Positions 1 to 12,700 of a stretch of DNA of 64,000 nucleotides are shown here, piece by piece. The notes beneath the pieces were generated by a model. The model was not told where the DNA came from. It saw only the letters and a program-made list of their open reading frames with translations, and did no database searches. Each line of letters begins with the position of its first letter. Position 1 is the stretch's first letter. The DNA is from Cladocopium goreaui (lineage: Eukaryota; Sar; Dinophyceae; Suessiales; Symbiodiniaceae), in assembly GCA_947184155.2 (NCBI GenBank), contig CAMXCT020000274.1, positions 211,451 to 275,450 on the forward strand, written 5' to 3'. The position numbers were made by a program, and so were the translations under genes.

Positions 1-706
1 AATTTACCAGAGGGTAGTGACTATAGTGACCTGATCACGAACCGAAGCACTGAAGATGGAGGTAGCAAATCGGCCGCATGTGGTGGGCGAAAATGCTCAA
101 ACTTCAGGGAACATAACCCAACATAACCCAAATAATCCAGAGATCTCATTTAAAAAAATGTATCTTGAATCCGGATATCTTATCATATGGATTCATATGG
201 ATCATATGAATCGTAGAACTATGATCCCATCTTTGGAAGTGTTCTTGATTCTTCATTGCACGACTGTCCTTGCCTGTTTAACCATGTTCAAAAAAGCCTT
301 TGGCTGTGGCCGATCCCTAGGAACGTCCTGCAAACGACCATCTATTGGTGGGTGCATTGCTACTCCATTTCGCTGTCGCCATCGCGATATGTTCAAGTGC
401 TAGATGATTCTAAATGCCAGCAACATTTCCCAATATCTTTGGGATCAAAGGTTGAATGACACATCTACAAATAGCCACTAAGTATATGTCTATATATGTC
501 ATTATATGTCTATATCATCCATATGGAGGTTTCCTGAAATGGGGGTACCCCTAGAAATCATTCATTTTTGTAAAAAGGATGTTCCACGAAATATTCACCA
601 GCGAGCCTGGGGATCCCCCCATGACTTTGGAAATCCCCATTCGACTATTTCCCATGTCCCACGAAGCTCATCCCTATCCCAGGTCTGAAAAAAACCGCGA
701 AGGCAC
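1..706. other. Intron or spacer, no exon recognised
   Basis: AT-rich sequence after the last visible kinesin exon. It holds the right end of a family A inverted repeat at 1-16 and a GGGGGTACCCC-containing element near 525-560. No kinesin-like exon was found on the minus strand. Confidence 0.4.
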
Positions 707-770
707 AGTTGGTCTTTGCTGGGGAGATGGCCGCCATCATGGTGGTGAGCGCATTGCCACCCAGCGACTC
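707..770 (-). CDS. Kinesin exon: ESLGGN..ISP
   Basis: 64-nt exon, acceptor TTTAG|GA, donor AACT|GTGCC. It encodes ESLGGNALTTMMAAISPAK, the end of the motor core. The next exon (ETL.TL.FA) was not found in positions 1-700. Confidence 0.88.
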
Positions 771-3700
771 CTAAAGTAAGTAAAATGGCAGCTGCTACGG
801 TCGTTGCTTCGTGCTGAGTTTTTACAAATGTAAACATCATGCCCAAATTGAATTCTATACCATACATATATACATACATATACCATAAATGAGGGTATAA
901 ACCATCCATTTAGGGCTGGTTTACGACATTGCTTTACTAGCATTATATATTATAGGCTTATAGCTGGTTAATCACTAGGTTATTTATGGTTACTATATAT
1001 GGTTACTATACCCTTATAGTAGCCCTTATAATCACCTGGGTGATTGCCGAATAATTGGCTACTTGGTATAACCCGCTTGGTCTAAATATTAGTACAATAT
1101 ATAGTTGCTATAAGTATTAACCAAGCTGGTGCGACCCTCGGAATTGATAAATATTAAGGCTTTATAGCTGGTGAATCAGTGAGTTTGCAAACACCCTTAT
1201 AATTATTGGATTATAGCTAAATGGTGTTTATTGGTATTTGGATAATACTTGGATTATAGCTGGATGTTGTAGCTAACTAATAGCTATAATCACCTGAATT
1301 TAACAATCACCTAGCATTATATCTTGGATTATAGTGGGTTGTAGCCAACTTGGCTTAGTTGGTTTACCTCACTAATATAATAAGAGGATCTATGGTGATT
1401 TGACTATAAGATCCAAAAGTTAGATGGTCTTGGACACCAACATAAATATGTGGTATGGCAATCCATCCCACAATGGGATTCCTCACAATGTAATCCCTAC
1501 AAGTATCAATGGATTGACAACCAGAAAGTAGAATAGGTATATACAATGTGGGCATATAGTGGGTACATATTGCGTATATATTCGGTATATACTGGTAAAA
1601 GTGGAATACACTGGTAAACATTAGAATCACATGGTACAAACATGGAATAAGAGGAATACTATATATCCAACATCATGGTCAATTTGCATATATATATATA
1701 TGTATATATATATATATTGGTCAATATTAATGACAATCATTTGTGGGCCCCCAACAAATAGGTTTCTGCTGGTATGCCTACAAATAACAATAAGGAATGG
1801 GTTTATGGTGGCAAAATCTAGAAATGGAATTGGGTGAAACTAGACCAATTCAAACAAAAATGCTACGTTGGCGGCTTCACAACTGGCTTGTGTGACTCAA
1901 TGGATAGAGAGGCCTGGAACCAACATAGTGGTTTCTGGCCGGCAATAGATGTGGTTGATGTTCTAGTGAGTTTACTGTCAGTTTGCCACTTCCACTTCAT
2001 CAACTTCAGGATGCTTCAACCAGAACACAGAGAGCAGATAATGTTCAGATGTGATTATTCGCTTTAAACATCACTTAAGGGACTAAACCACTATCAAGAG
2101 AAAACAACACAATCATCTTCAACTTGTCTGAAAATAAAGTGCCCCGTTCCATCCACTGTTTAATCATCATTGTCCCTATTATAGTTTCCATGTGGGGATA
2201 TGTACCCCATGTTCAGACACATTAGAATATCAATCCCACGTTCACTCCTGATTGGATGGAATAATGAGATGGAATTAGATTCATGGATTATTTGGACTTA
2301 TTTGGAACTAGACTCTTTAGAATTTAGAAAATAAAGACATATAATTCCATGGAATTATCTGGAATTATTTTGAATTATATGGAATCATGTCCTCCATAGA
2401 CATGATTCGTATCCCATTCATATCTCATGATGAATATCCTATCCATTTTTTGGGATGATCATCCCGGTCATGTTCCGGTAAAAAATGCCATTAAACCACC
2501 CATTTTATGCAGGGAGAATCATGCCACCCGGACTCCTGAAGCACTCGTGTCAGTTTGGAGTTTCCTTGGTGACAAAATTGGACCAATCAAATGGGAAAAA
2601 ACCAAGTTGCCAACAGCCCGATTTGCCTGGCTGTTTTTTGGCCTGGATTCCATGTTACAGCTTGAATTCTAGATTCCCATTGTTGTTGGGTTATACCACA
2701 TTAACATACATTAACCACTATGAACCATCACTTTTTAATGGACGATTCCAGATTCCAGATGGGCTGTGGGTGGATACCATGCCACAACCTGCAAAAAGGT
2801 CGAAAAATTGTGGGTGAAGGACTCGGACTTGCAGAGTTTTTGAAACGGGCTGCGCGGCCTCTGCGAACACATTTCATTGAAAAGTGGTCTTGTTGTCATG
2901 ATTAAAAAAGCCAAAATATCCCTTATATTGCCAACATTTCTTCTACTTCCCCCAATTTCAATGAGACTAACATAGCCTAAAACCCGGAATTTCAATGGAT
3001 TTCAAGCAGATTTCTGTTTAAAACAAGCCCCGTTGACCAAGGAACGATAGGGGATGAAGACCTTCTTATTTCCAGCCGCCAATTTGCTCAAGGAATTGAT
3101 CACCTCAGGCCGGTGCTCCAACCAGGGAGATATCGCAGAATCTGTTTTTGTTGATCGGATGATATACGTATTAATACATATGTATATATATATATAGATA
3201 AACAAAAACAGATCGACGAAAAAATATATAGATAATATAAATATATATATATATAGATAATTAAACCATAGATAAACAATTCCACGAAAAAACTCTATAG
3301 AATTATAGATTCACAATGATTCAGATAAACATAGATATAGATATACGGCATTGACAAAATCTGGGAAAACAAGAACAACAATAGGCACAGTCATTTTGGA
3401 GTAGATTCTCTACCAAATAACTACAATTTGCCTGGACTTACATCTTTTGAACTGGAGATTTTGCATATTTCTCTGAAATAATTCCGTTTTTTCGAACCCA
3501 ATATTGACTTGACTCATGTTCGTTTCAGGATTGAAGTCAAACTACGGTACCACACCCATTCCATCGACTGGTGAATCATCACCATCTTCGAGCGTCTGCC
3601 CGATCTGCATCCCTTGGCGCCCAGACGTTCCCCAAAGCAGACAGGCTCTTGTTGATGTTCGCACCCTCCTTCCTTGGAATTTTCTCGGCAAACAGCCAAC

Positions 3701-6700
3701 GGGATGATCAACCTCCGAAATCTTGGGGATATCGTCAGTGGTTGTGCCAAAAAAAATCCCCTGCTTCATACACTTCACCATTTTCCATACATTTCCATCT
3801 TCTGGCTACAATCCCTCTATATTATGTCACAGTAATCTGCTTTTGGTATGTCAAATCCGATCTTTTTTTCATGGTCAAATTCCTACCTTTACAATGTCCA
3901 AAGCCCTAAAAATCATCCCCTGATCTCCTGTGGTTTCCCAGGCCATTTCTGGTGGCCTTCAATCCTGATTCGGGATGTGAACTCATGGGTGCCCCCCAAA
4001 AAAAACGTGTACCTGATTTTCAAACAAACCCATATTACGAACCAATAAAAACGCAACTTTTTGGTGGCTTCAAACAGATTCCAAAACAATGAAATACCAC
4101 TACAATTACAACAAAAACACATTCATTCCATTTTCGTATGCAGATCGCCTGAACCGATTTCCGTTTTTTTTAAACCTTTGTTGGCTAAATCCCATTAACA
4201 TCTCCATCAATATCCCAACGATATCTACAAGATTCTACAAGAAATCTCATTCAAGAATCCCATTGATATCTATACAAACTATGAGCAATTCCATAGATAT
4301 TTCATAGAAATGATGGTTTTTTTCTATCCCATATGATATAATATAATATATATATTACTATCTATCAACTCACCAGCCTCGTTCCTCCTTGTTAACCCAA
4401 CATCGACCAGCTTCAGGGTGGAGCCCTCCGCGCCGGTGCGCGAGGCGCGCTCGGAGCCTGCCAAGTCCACCTGGTGAACGATAGGATTGATACCCTCTGG
4501 TAAACTAAGAAAAATGGTGATTTAATGATGATTGATATTTGATGGGCTTAGATGGTTTCTGGAAGGTGGTTTGGGATACCACTTATGGGTTTTTATGGGA
4601 TTGTTATATAGGAGATTGGTATGGGATTGTGGTTTTTCGAAAATTTACTATTGAAAATAATAAATAGTACCCTCTGGTCATTTAACAGTTTGATATTGAA
4701 CATGACCATTTCTAGTTGATTTACTTATTAGACATGGTGATTGTCCATAGCTATGATAGTTTACCAGAGGGCACTAATTGAGTGTCATTCTTACACCATT
4801 GATGGGAATATCAGGGGATTATAATGTGAATCTAAATGGGACGATGGGATTACCCTCCTGCAAACCGACATCGATGTGGACAACCCCTAATGCAACCATC
4901 GTTTTTTCACGTCTATGTTAGTTTACCCTATTGTACAATGGTGCCCCATATAGTTGGTTGAAAGTGCCTGATTCATATACGCTAGTTGGGGAAGTGGGTT
5001 CACCAAAAAATAGTGCTTTGAACCTGGAAATATGAAACATAAAACCTGCAAAAAGAGACAGGTATGAGACACATTTTTCCAAATATGGAAACTGACCATT
5101 TTCAACTGGAAAAACATATTGAAACCAAAAATAGGGCAAACTTGAACAATATGTTTTCTGTGTCTGAAAATGGGGGACACCAGACCAACATTGTGACCAG
5201 CCGATTTATAAAAGCCCTATGATTAGGTCCGCATAGGTCAGTTAGGATTGGTTCTTTGTTCCATGTGGTCCCAATTCAGATTCCTCCTGAGTCAGAGATT
5301 CACCACACCGGTGCCGAGACACCAAATTCATCTTCGAGAAGTTGTTGTTGGCGCCTGAAGCATCTAAGTTTCAGTCTGGATCTGCCCATCAAGGCAGTAA
5401 AATCCTCTAGGTCGGTCTCCAAATTCATGAGATTTGGAAAAAGAACTTCCTGGTTGGTAGTTTCAACCCCTCTGAAAAATATGAGTTCGTCAGTTGGGAT
5501 GATGATTATTCCCAATATATGGAAACAAGTATGTTCCAAACCACCAACCAGCTTCGGATCATGCTGGCGCCCTGGTGAACATCATTTTTTGTTGCTAAAC
5601 GGATGGTCCATCCCCGGTGATGCTAAGTCTCCGAAGGAACTATTGACCCATTTGACCAATCTGTATACGTGGCGTTACCATTGGGTTATCCTCTGGTCAT
5701 TTAACAGTTTGCTAGTGAAAATGGCCCATCGAAATAGGGGATTGACCTATTATAAGTGCTGATTTTCCATAGCTTTTTGTTAGTTTACCATTGGGTTACC
5801 CTTACGTAGAACTTCACCAACCCACCAACACTTGAAACAAAAGAGCTCTCCGTACCTCAGATGCGCCAAGGAGCTCACATGATCGTCCTGCACCAATGAT
5901 GGCGGGGATATCCTATATGGGGCTTTCCATAAATGCGGATATCAAAAGATGGATGGTTTATACTGGACAATTCCATTAAATAGATGATTTGGGGGTACCC
6001 CCATTTCAGGAAACATCCTGAAATGTTTAAACCAAACAATCTACTGAATATCAAGATGACTGGGTACAGTATCAATATGTTTTTTTTCCATTGCTGGATT
6101 GGATACCAAAGGGGAGCATTCTTGACACCGTATTGAAACCCGTGCTGAACTTGCGCCAAATCCTTTATCGCGGATTCCATCGCTCAACACGAGTCCAACC
6201 TTCCACAAGTCGAGACTGTTCTAGACCACTGCAAACAAAACAACCCAACATGATGCAGCGGTCACGTCAACATCTGCATAGATTATGGTACCAGAGGCAA
6301 AACTCTTTGCAGAGGGAACTGTCATTCACATTATTTTACCATTTTTTGGGAGTCCTTCTCTATCAAATTGACCAAAAAATGGTAAAACAATGTTGATAAA
6401 TTCCTAGTTTTACCATGGTAAATTACCATTGACATGGTCAAAATACATGGTAAAACAAGGCAATTGACCATGTCATCTGTGAGCTACGCAGCTACCTCTG
6501 TTTCAGATCCCTGCGATTTGCCAGAAAAAATCTCTCAAACCTCAGCGAAAATGGAACGCTGAAGGCGTCCCACCAGCGAAAAATTTCCATCTTGCTATGA
6601 ACTCTTCAGTGCCAAAAGTTAGACTACCCAAAATAAAGCACAAAGTGCATCTATTTAGCAAATAGTGAGTGGCCTTGCTAGCAACCTAGAAGATTTCTTC

Positions 6701-9700
6701 AACCCCAGAGCGCGTTCCCTCAGCGGCAGATTGAGGCAAGCATCATGTGGATGGTGTTAAGTTCGGGAAAACCCACCAGCCAGGGTTTCTCTATTGAATT
6801 ACATGGTTTACGTATACGCTTATACGACTTCGGTCAGCCTGCATTTTATTGTTATCTGATCTTGCATCTCATTGTGATTGAGCTCCCAACATTTCCAGAA
6901 AAGCACCCATGATGGCATGATGGTGTTGCTTGTAACCCCATCAATCTTGTTACAGAGATACATTTCCAAACTTCTGACCTGGGTAGTATTAAGTGGTATG
7001 TACCGCAAATGCCATAACTTTTAGTTCCCCAAGGTCGCTATAGGTCGCTTGAGCATATACACTCATCTAGCATCCCATCCCATCTCCAACAAACCCCAAG
7101 GATCCCCAATCTCTGCCCACCTTCCTGATGCTCCTAATTGTCAGCTGGTTTTAAGAAAACAATTTAGATAATATAGATATATCATGACATATCCTTCTTG
7201 AACAGACCTTGATATTAACCAACTTTGCCAAGTACTGCACCACCAAGTGAATGGGATATTCCATCAATCCAACAGTTTTTTTGTTATATGCTGACACATT
7301 GAAATGCCTCCTTAGGTGGGCCATGGAATTAGCTCACTGATTAGTAACTTGCTTATCTTATATCCCCTTATACTTGGGTACATATGAGTTTGTCTGAAAA
7401 CAGGGTATCACCAATTTTGATGGCATATGTTCATTTCCCCACTAAAATTCCATATATTTCAGTATACACCAGTTTCAGACACAGCCACATCAGAATATAG
7501 TTGATTATAACCCCGCTGCTAACCACTTAACATCACTGAAAACTACTTCCCCTCCGGCCCAAATGGGATGCACTGGATGCACCAACTTGAAACCGGTGAG
7601 ATATTCCGTAATTGGCTTAACATATTCTAACTTGCATTGCGTAAGCGACTTCATTCTTCAATGAAAATTGTTTTTCCTTGTCCCCCAGTGCATTCCCAAA
7701 AAGGCGATTCAATAGTTTGCCATGAACAAAAAATCACCAGTGATGCACCTGACTTCACCTAACCATAGCATTGCGACCAGTATGTTACTGGCCACCAAGG
7801 CAGTCCTTCTGATGGAGTTTGATGGTGAAAATGCAGTGCGACCGGCTGCTAGTGGCATTCATCTGCGTCGCAGCTGTGGCCCGATGAGCAAAGCCTGGCA
7901 CAACGAATCTAAACTAGAAAAAACATATGTATGCTGCATGTATAAATATGTGTATATATATACATAATCATATATATATAAACTATATATATATATATAC
8001 TTTATATAATGTAGATACTTACAGAGACTTACAGTGCATAATTGGTTATTCTTTTTTTTACAGCATGTAATAGATGTTGGTTCAACAGTGGTATCATTCT
8101 CTACAGCTTGCTTCATGGTGAATCCCGGAACCTGCCTTCTTTGCAGGTCTTGTTAGCTTTCCATTGGAGAAGAAAAATGGATCCTTCAATCTGCAAAAAA
8201 ACCATGTCCTGGGAACATGTGTTGCATCTTTATTGACCTTGCCATTGGCACTTATTTATATATTATATATATACATGTTTACACTTCCCACTCGCTTACC
8301 AATTCCCTATCTCAAGGTTCAATGATGAATACCACAACTAGAGAATGGATTACACTGACTCTTCAAATCTAACACCATCTGCAGCCAGAGCCAGTACTTG
8401 GCCATAGTGAAGTGACATTGCACACAAAAATTGAATGGTGAAGTAGAAACAGAAACTGTCACCAATGGTGCATCCCAATCTGTCTCGATGTGTCTCGATG
8501 TGTTTTGAACAAATCAATCGGAACTGGTTGGTGGTATACCTACCCCTCTGAAAAATATGAGTTCGTCAGTTGGGATGATGACATTCCCAAGTAGATGGAA
8601 AAATAATCCAAACGTTCCAAACCACCAACCAGTTGGTGTCTTTATCAATCCCAATTTGGACCGGATACATCACGGCCATGCAAATCATCGCCACTTGTGC
8701 AGCAAGAATCGCCATTCTGTGAGGGTTAGGAGCATCAAACATCACAATCACAACCTGGGTTAAGTGATCTCAAACACTTTGGTCATGATGAACGACATTC
8801 TTTTGTGTTTCTTTGCTGGGTATCCCCTGGTTAACATGGCTGTGGAAAATCATCATTTTTAGGGAAATCATCGAACTAAATGGGCCATTGTCCATAGCAA
8901 ACTGTGCAATCTCCATATTTTTGAAGAAAACAACGGAGGCATCTTTCCCCAACCTATCCGCCCAAATTCTCAGGTGGTTTTTCTGATTGGTTCATGCCAT
9001 GGGACCTTTGTTGATCAAATGCTGTAATCGCTCTGCGGTGTCCACCACGATCTCCTGCAAGTCCTCGATTTCGGGAAGGGGGCAGGTCGTCGCAACTCTT
9101 TGACAAAAAAAAAGACTGAAACATGAGGCAAATATGAGAAATTATAAGATGGTTTTATCATGTTTTATCATGTTTTATCATGTTTTGTCCATTTACCCCT
9201 ACTATTTCAAGGAGAAACTCACATCTATTGTTTCAATTTCAGTGACCACAGATATGGAAATTTAAAAATGGGCCACGAAGGCCTCATTTTTTTCAGTGAC
9301 CCCAGGAGACGGGACAACCGGCCTTGACATAAACTCCCATACCCTTGGCTTCTCGAATCTCGAGTCCACCCGCTGGCATGGCAGTACCTGTGGCTGGGAA
9401 AACTTATGAAAACTGCGGTGAGTCATGGTGAGTCAGAGTCGTCAGAGAACTCAACTGGCTGCAAGATGTAGCCTCTGGGCCTCTGGTGATTTGCTACAGT
9501 TCGCCATGGTTAAGCCATGGGCCTAATCGAAATAGACGGTTTACCGTTCTTAGTAGCATGGTGGATCTTTCCATGGCGAACTGTTAGTCATACCCAGATG
9601 GTAAATACAGTAAATGTTTCTGACTCACATCCACCGAATCTAGAGACTGTAAATGACGCAGTAATGCTTGCCACAAGCTTGTTGCAAACAGAATCTACAT

Positions 9701-12700
9701 CTGCACAGGATTCGGGGCCAACACTGTCAACACATTGCCCTGACTCTCACATTAACTTTCAGGTTTCCTGGCTCAGGATAGGGTTTATGAGATCTTTCAT
9801 GTTTCGTCTGGTTGACGATGTACGCCATCCCAAAAAACGTTCCCATTTCCGGCCCATTTCCCATTCCATCGCCATGCCGGCCTTTGGGTTGTAACAGATC
9901 GAAGACGATCCTGTGCAGAGAATGTGAAGGATCAGCAATTTGGAGCACCCTTGCAGAACAGTTTATGATTTATACTGTGTTTATCCGTTGGCTTAAAAAC
10001 CCCAATAGTTACACTAGTAGATAGCTATAGAAAGTTATATATATACATAATATTATATGACGCACATTTTGCCTGGATATATCTACAGTTGAATGGCTGA
10101 AAACAAATCAATTTTGGCTGTACCCATCAACGGTGGATTTTTTTCCCGATGTGGAGATGATCATCTGATCATCCCCGAAGAAAGTAAGTCGCTAGTGGGA
10201 TATAAATGTTTTTTATTTGTTTTTAGATCTTTCAATACATTTTTTGTATTTCTCCCATGAAAACCAACGGAGAAACAAAGAGCCATCAACCATTCCCTGG
10301 TGTTTTCACCATGCATTTCAGCCACATCTCAAGGCAACGGTTTGCGCCCAGTTGCTCGTTGTAGATCTCCAGGAAAGAACAACAGATCAGAAACCTCGGG
10401 ATCCGATCTAAAACCATCCAACTCTTTGGGCCCTGGAAGCTCACCTGGTGCATCTGCACCCAAATCTTTTGGGGGTGTTTTTTCAGATTCGTTTCCTCTT
10501 GAAGATAGCCAGAAAATGCCAGACATTTTCTATGGAATTCATCCTAAAATTAGGTCTGGTGTTTTGCCACATTCTTTTTGCGACTGCGGATTAGAGGTTG
10601 CCCGGAATGAGCGAACCTCTAAAAATCCTCTGGTCAATCATACTTAAGTCCCTATCAAACGCACAACTTTTGGAGGTTTTTATCCCCCATGTTCAAACAC
10701 ACCCAGAATGGATTTTCCCACCAATCAGCAATCTAACAAGCATAGATCATAGATTCCCTCCCAAATTTCCATGGTAAAAGTTACCCTGGTACCCTGTTTC
10801 AATCAAACAAAGTGGGATGTGGGGACCTCTAGTTCTAAGTTGGTTTATAATCTCACCTAACTATAGATATATCTTTTGCATTCCCCATTAACCCCACAGT
10901 TATTGTAGTTGTAGACCAAGTTAGCTATCTTGGGGGCCATTTTTGTTGCTTGTATTTTCTATATTTTTCTATTAAATCCCATTAGAATACCATTCATATA
11001 CTCAAAATCACATTTTTTTCGCTAACCCCCATGAAATATTGGATATTAATGGACATACCATATAAAAAAAAACTCATAAAAACAATGAAAATCACAACTG
11101 TTCTGCCTCCAACCCTTCCATCTCCAAGGGGCTTCCGGCTGGGAGACGCCAATTTGGTGGTTCCTGTGTTCGGCGGTGTTGGTCGAAACGTGGAAAATGG
11201 AAAATGAATCGTTTCCCTATGGTAAGTACTGCGAGAGTTGGGCTTTTGATTATTTGTATCATATGATTCAATGCAAAACACATTCTAAAATCATCCTATA
11301 TGAATGGATGTATACATACACTGTGTATATATATAATTATATATATATATACACATGGGACATGTTCCATGTGGAAGAAGAAAATAACTTGTCACTGGCA
11401 ATGTCCAGCACCCTTTTTCTTGACCAACTAGGTAGCCACAATCAAAGAGATCACCATCGGGTACAGAATCTGCGCCGGTACCCTGCAGTATAACCCAAGT
11501 CATCACCGGTCTGCAAGCTGGGAGATCTTCACAAACATGTTGCACCCCAGATGTCCAAATATATAACTGGTTGGTGGTGCAATAACCATCGTGAAAAATC
11601 TAAGTTATTCTAAGTTCGTCAATGGGAAGGATGACATCCCAGCCATATGATGGAACATAAAATTCATGTTTGAAACCACCAACCATTTTTCAGATATGCT
11701 ACATGGATGGACGTCAACACTAAGCACAACTTCCTCCACATATCAACACCGCCGAACTGCCAAAGTTTGGTCATCAAGAGATATCATGAGCAGTTTGCTG
11801 TGCCATTTTTGGCAACCGCTTGTGGTCACACCATGTGCTCTCCGGCAATAAAAAAACCTGGCTGGATTTTTTGTCACTTTTGATCCTAGTATATCCTGGT
11901 ATAGCCTTAGTTGAGAACGGGATGAATCACGGACCAATGGATTGTGATGTTCCCCATTAGAAATATTGGTGAAACAGTAGATTTGTGGATAGTATCATCC
12001 CATAAAAATCATCCACCACCCGAGGTTTTGAACACTGCGCACATGAGTTTTTTTTAAAAAAAACCCAAAAAACTAATGGGACAATGGGATATGAATGTAT
12101 TTGCAGTAAACAAAATACCCTCTGGTTATTTAACATAGCCATGGAAAATCACCATGCTATTAATAGGTAAACCATCTATTTCTATGGGCCATTTCCCATG
12201 GCTATGTTAAATAACCAGAGGGTACTATATTTCATTATATATGGAGATGGGTCAAAACCTGGAAAACCCCTTCTGTGAAAACATCAAAATCATTGGGATT
12301 TTGAACGATATTCATCCCATTTCATCCCCCTAAAACATGCGCTTAAATAGCTATTGATCTATGGCGATTATATCTCAATATTATATATTGTTCTCATCAG
12401 ATGTTTCAGTGGTCATTGCGAGGTTGGATTCCCGATACTCCATAACTCCATACAGATCTTTTGACACGCCACGGTCAAAGAGCCCCTCGGAAATCCTGCA
12501 GCGGACGCAGCTTGTCATCTGGATGATGCCTTGTTGATGGATGACACCAACCAAAATTACTTGGTATGTTGCTTAAAAATGCTTAAAACAGATTAATGCT
12601 AGGGTCAAAACATGGTAGATTATAATATATATATGCTCGTCCATCCCATGCCATGGGAGTCCTTTGGAATGGGTATAGAAAATCCTGATGAATGGATTGA

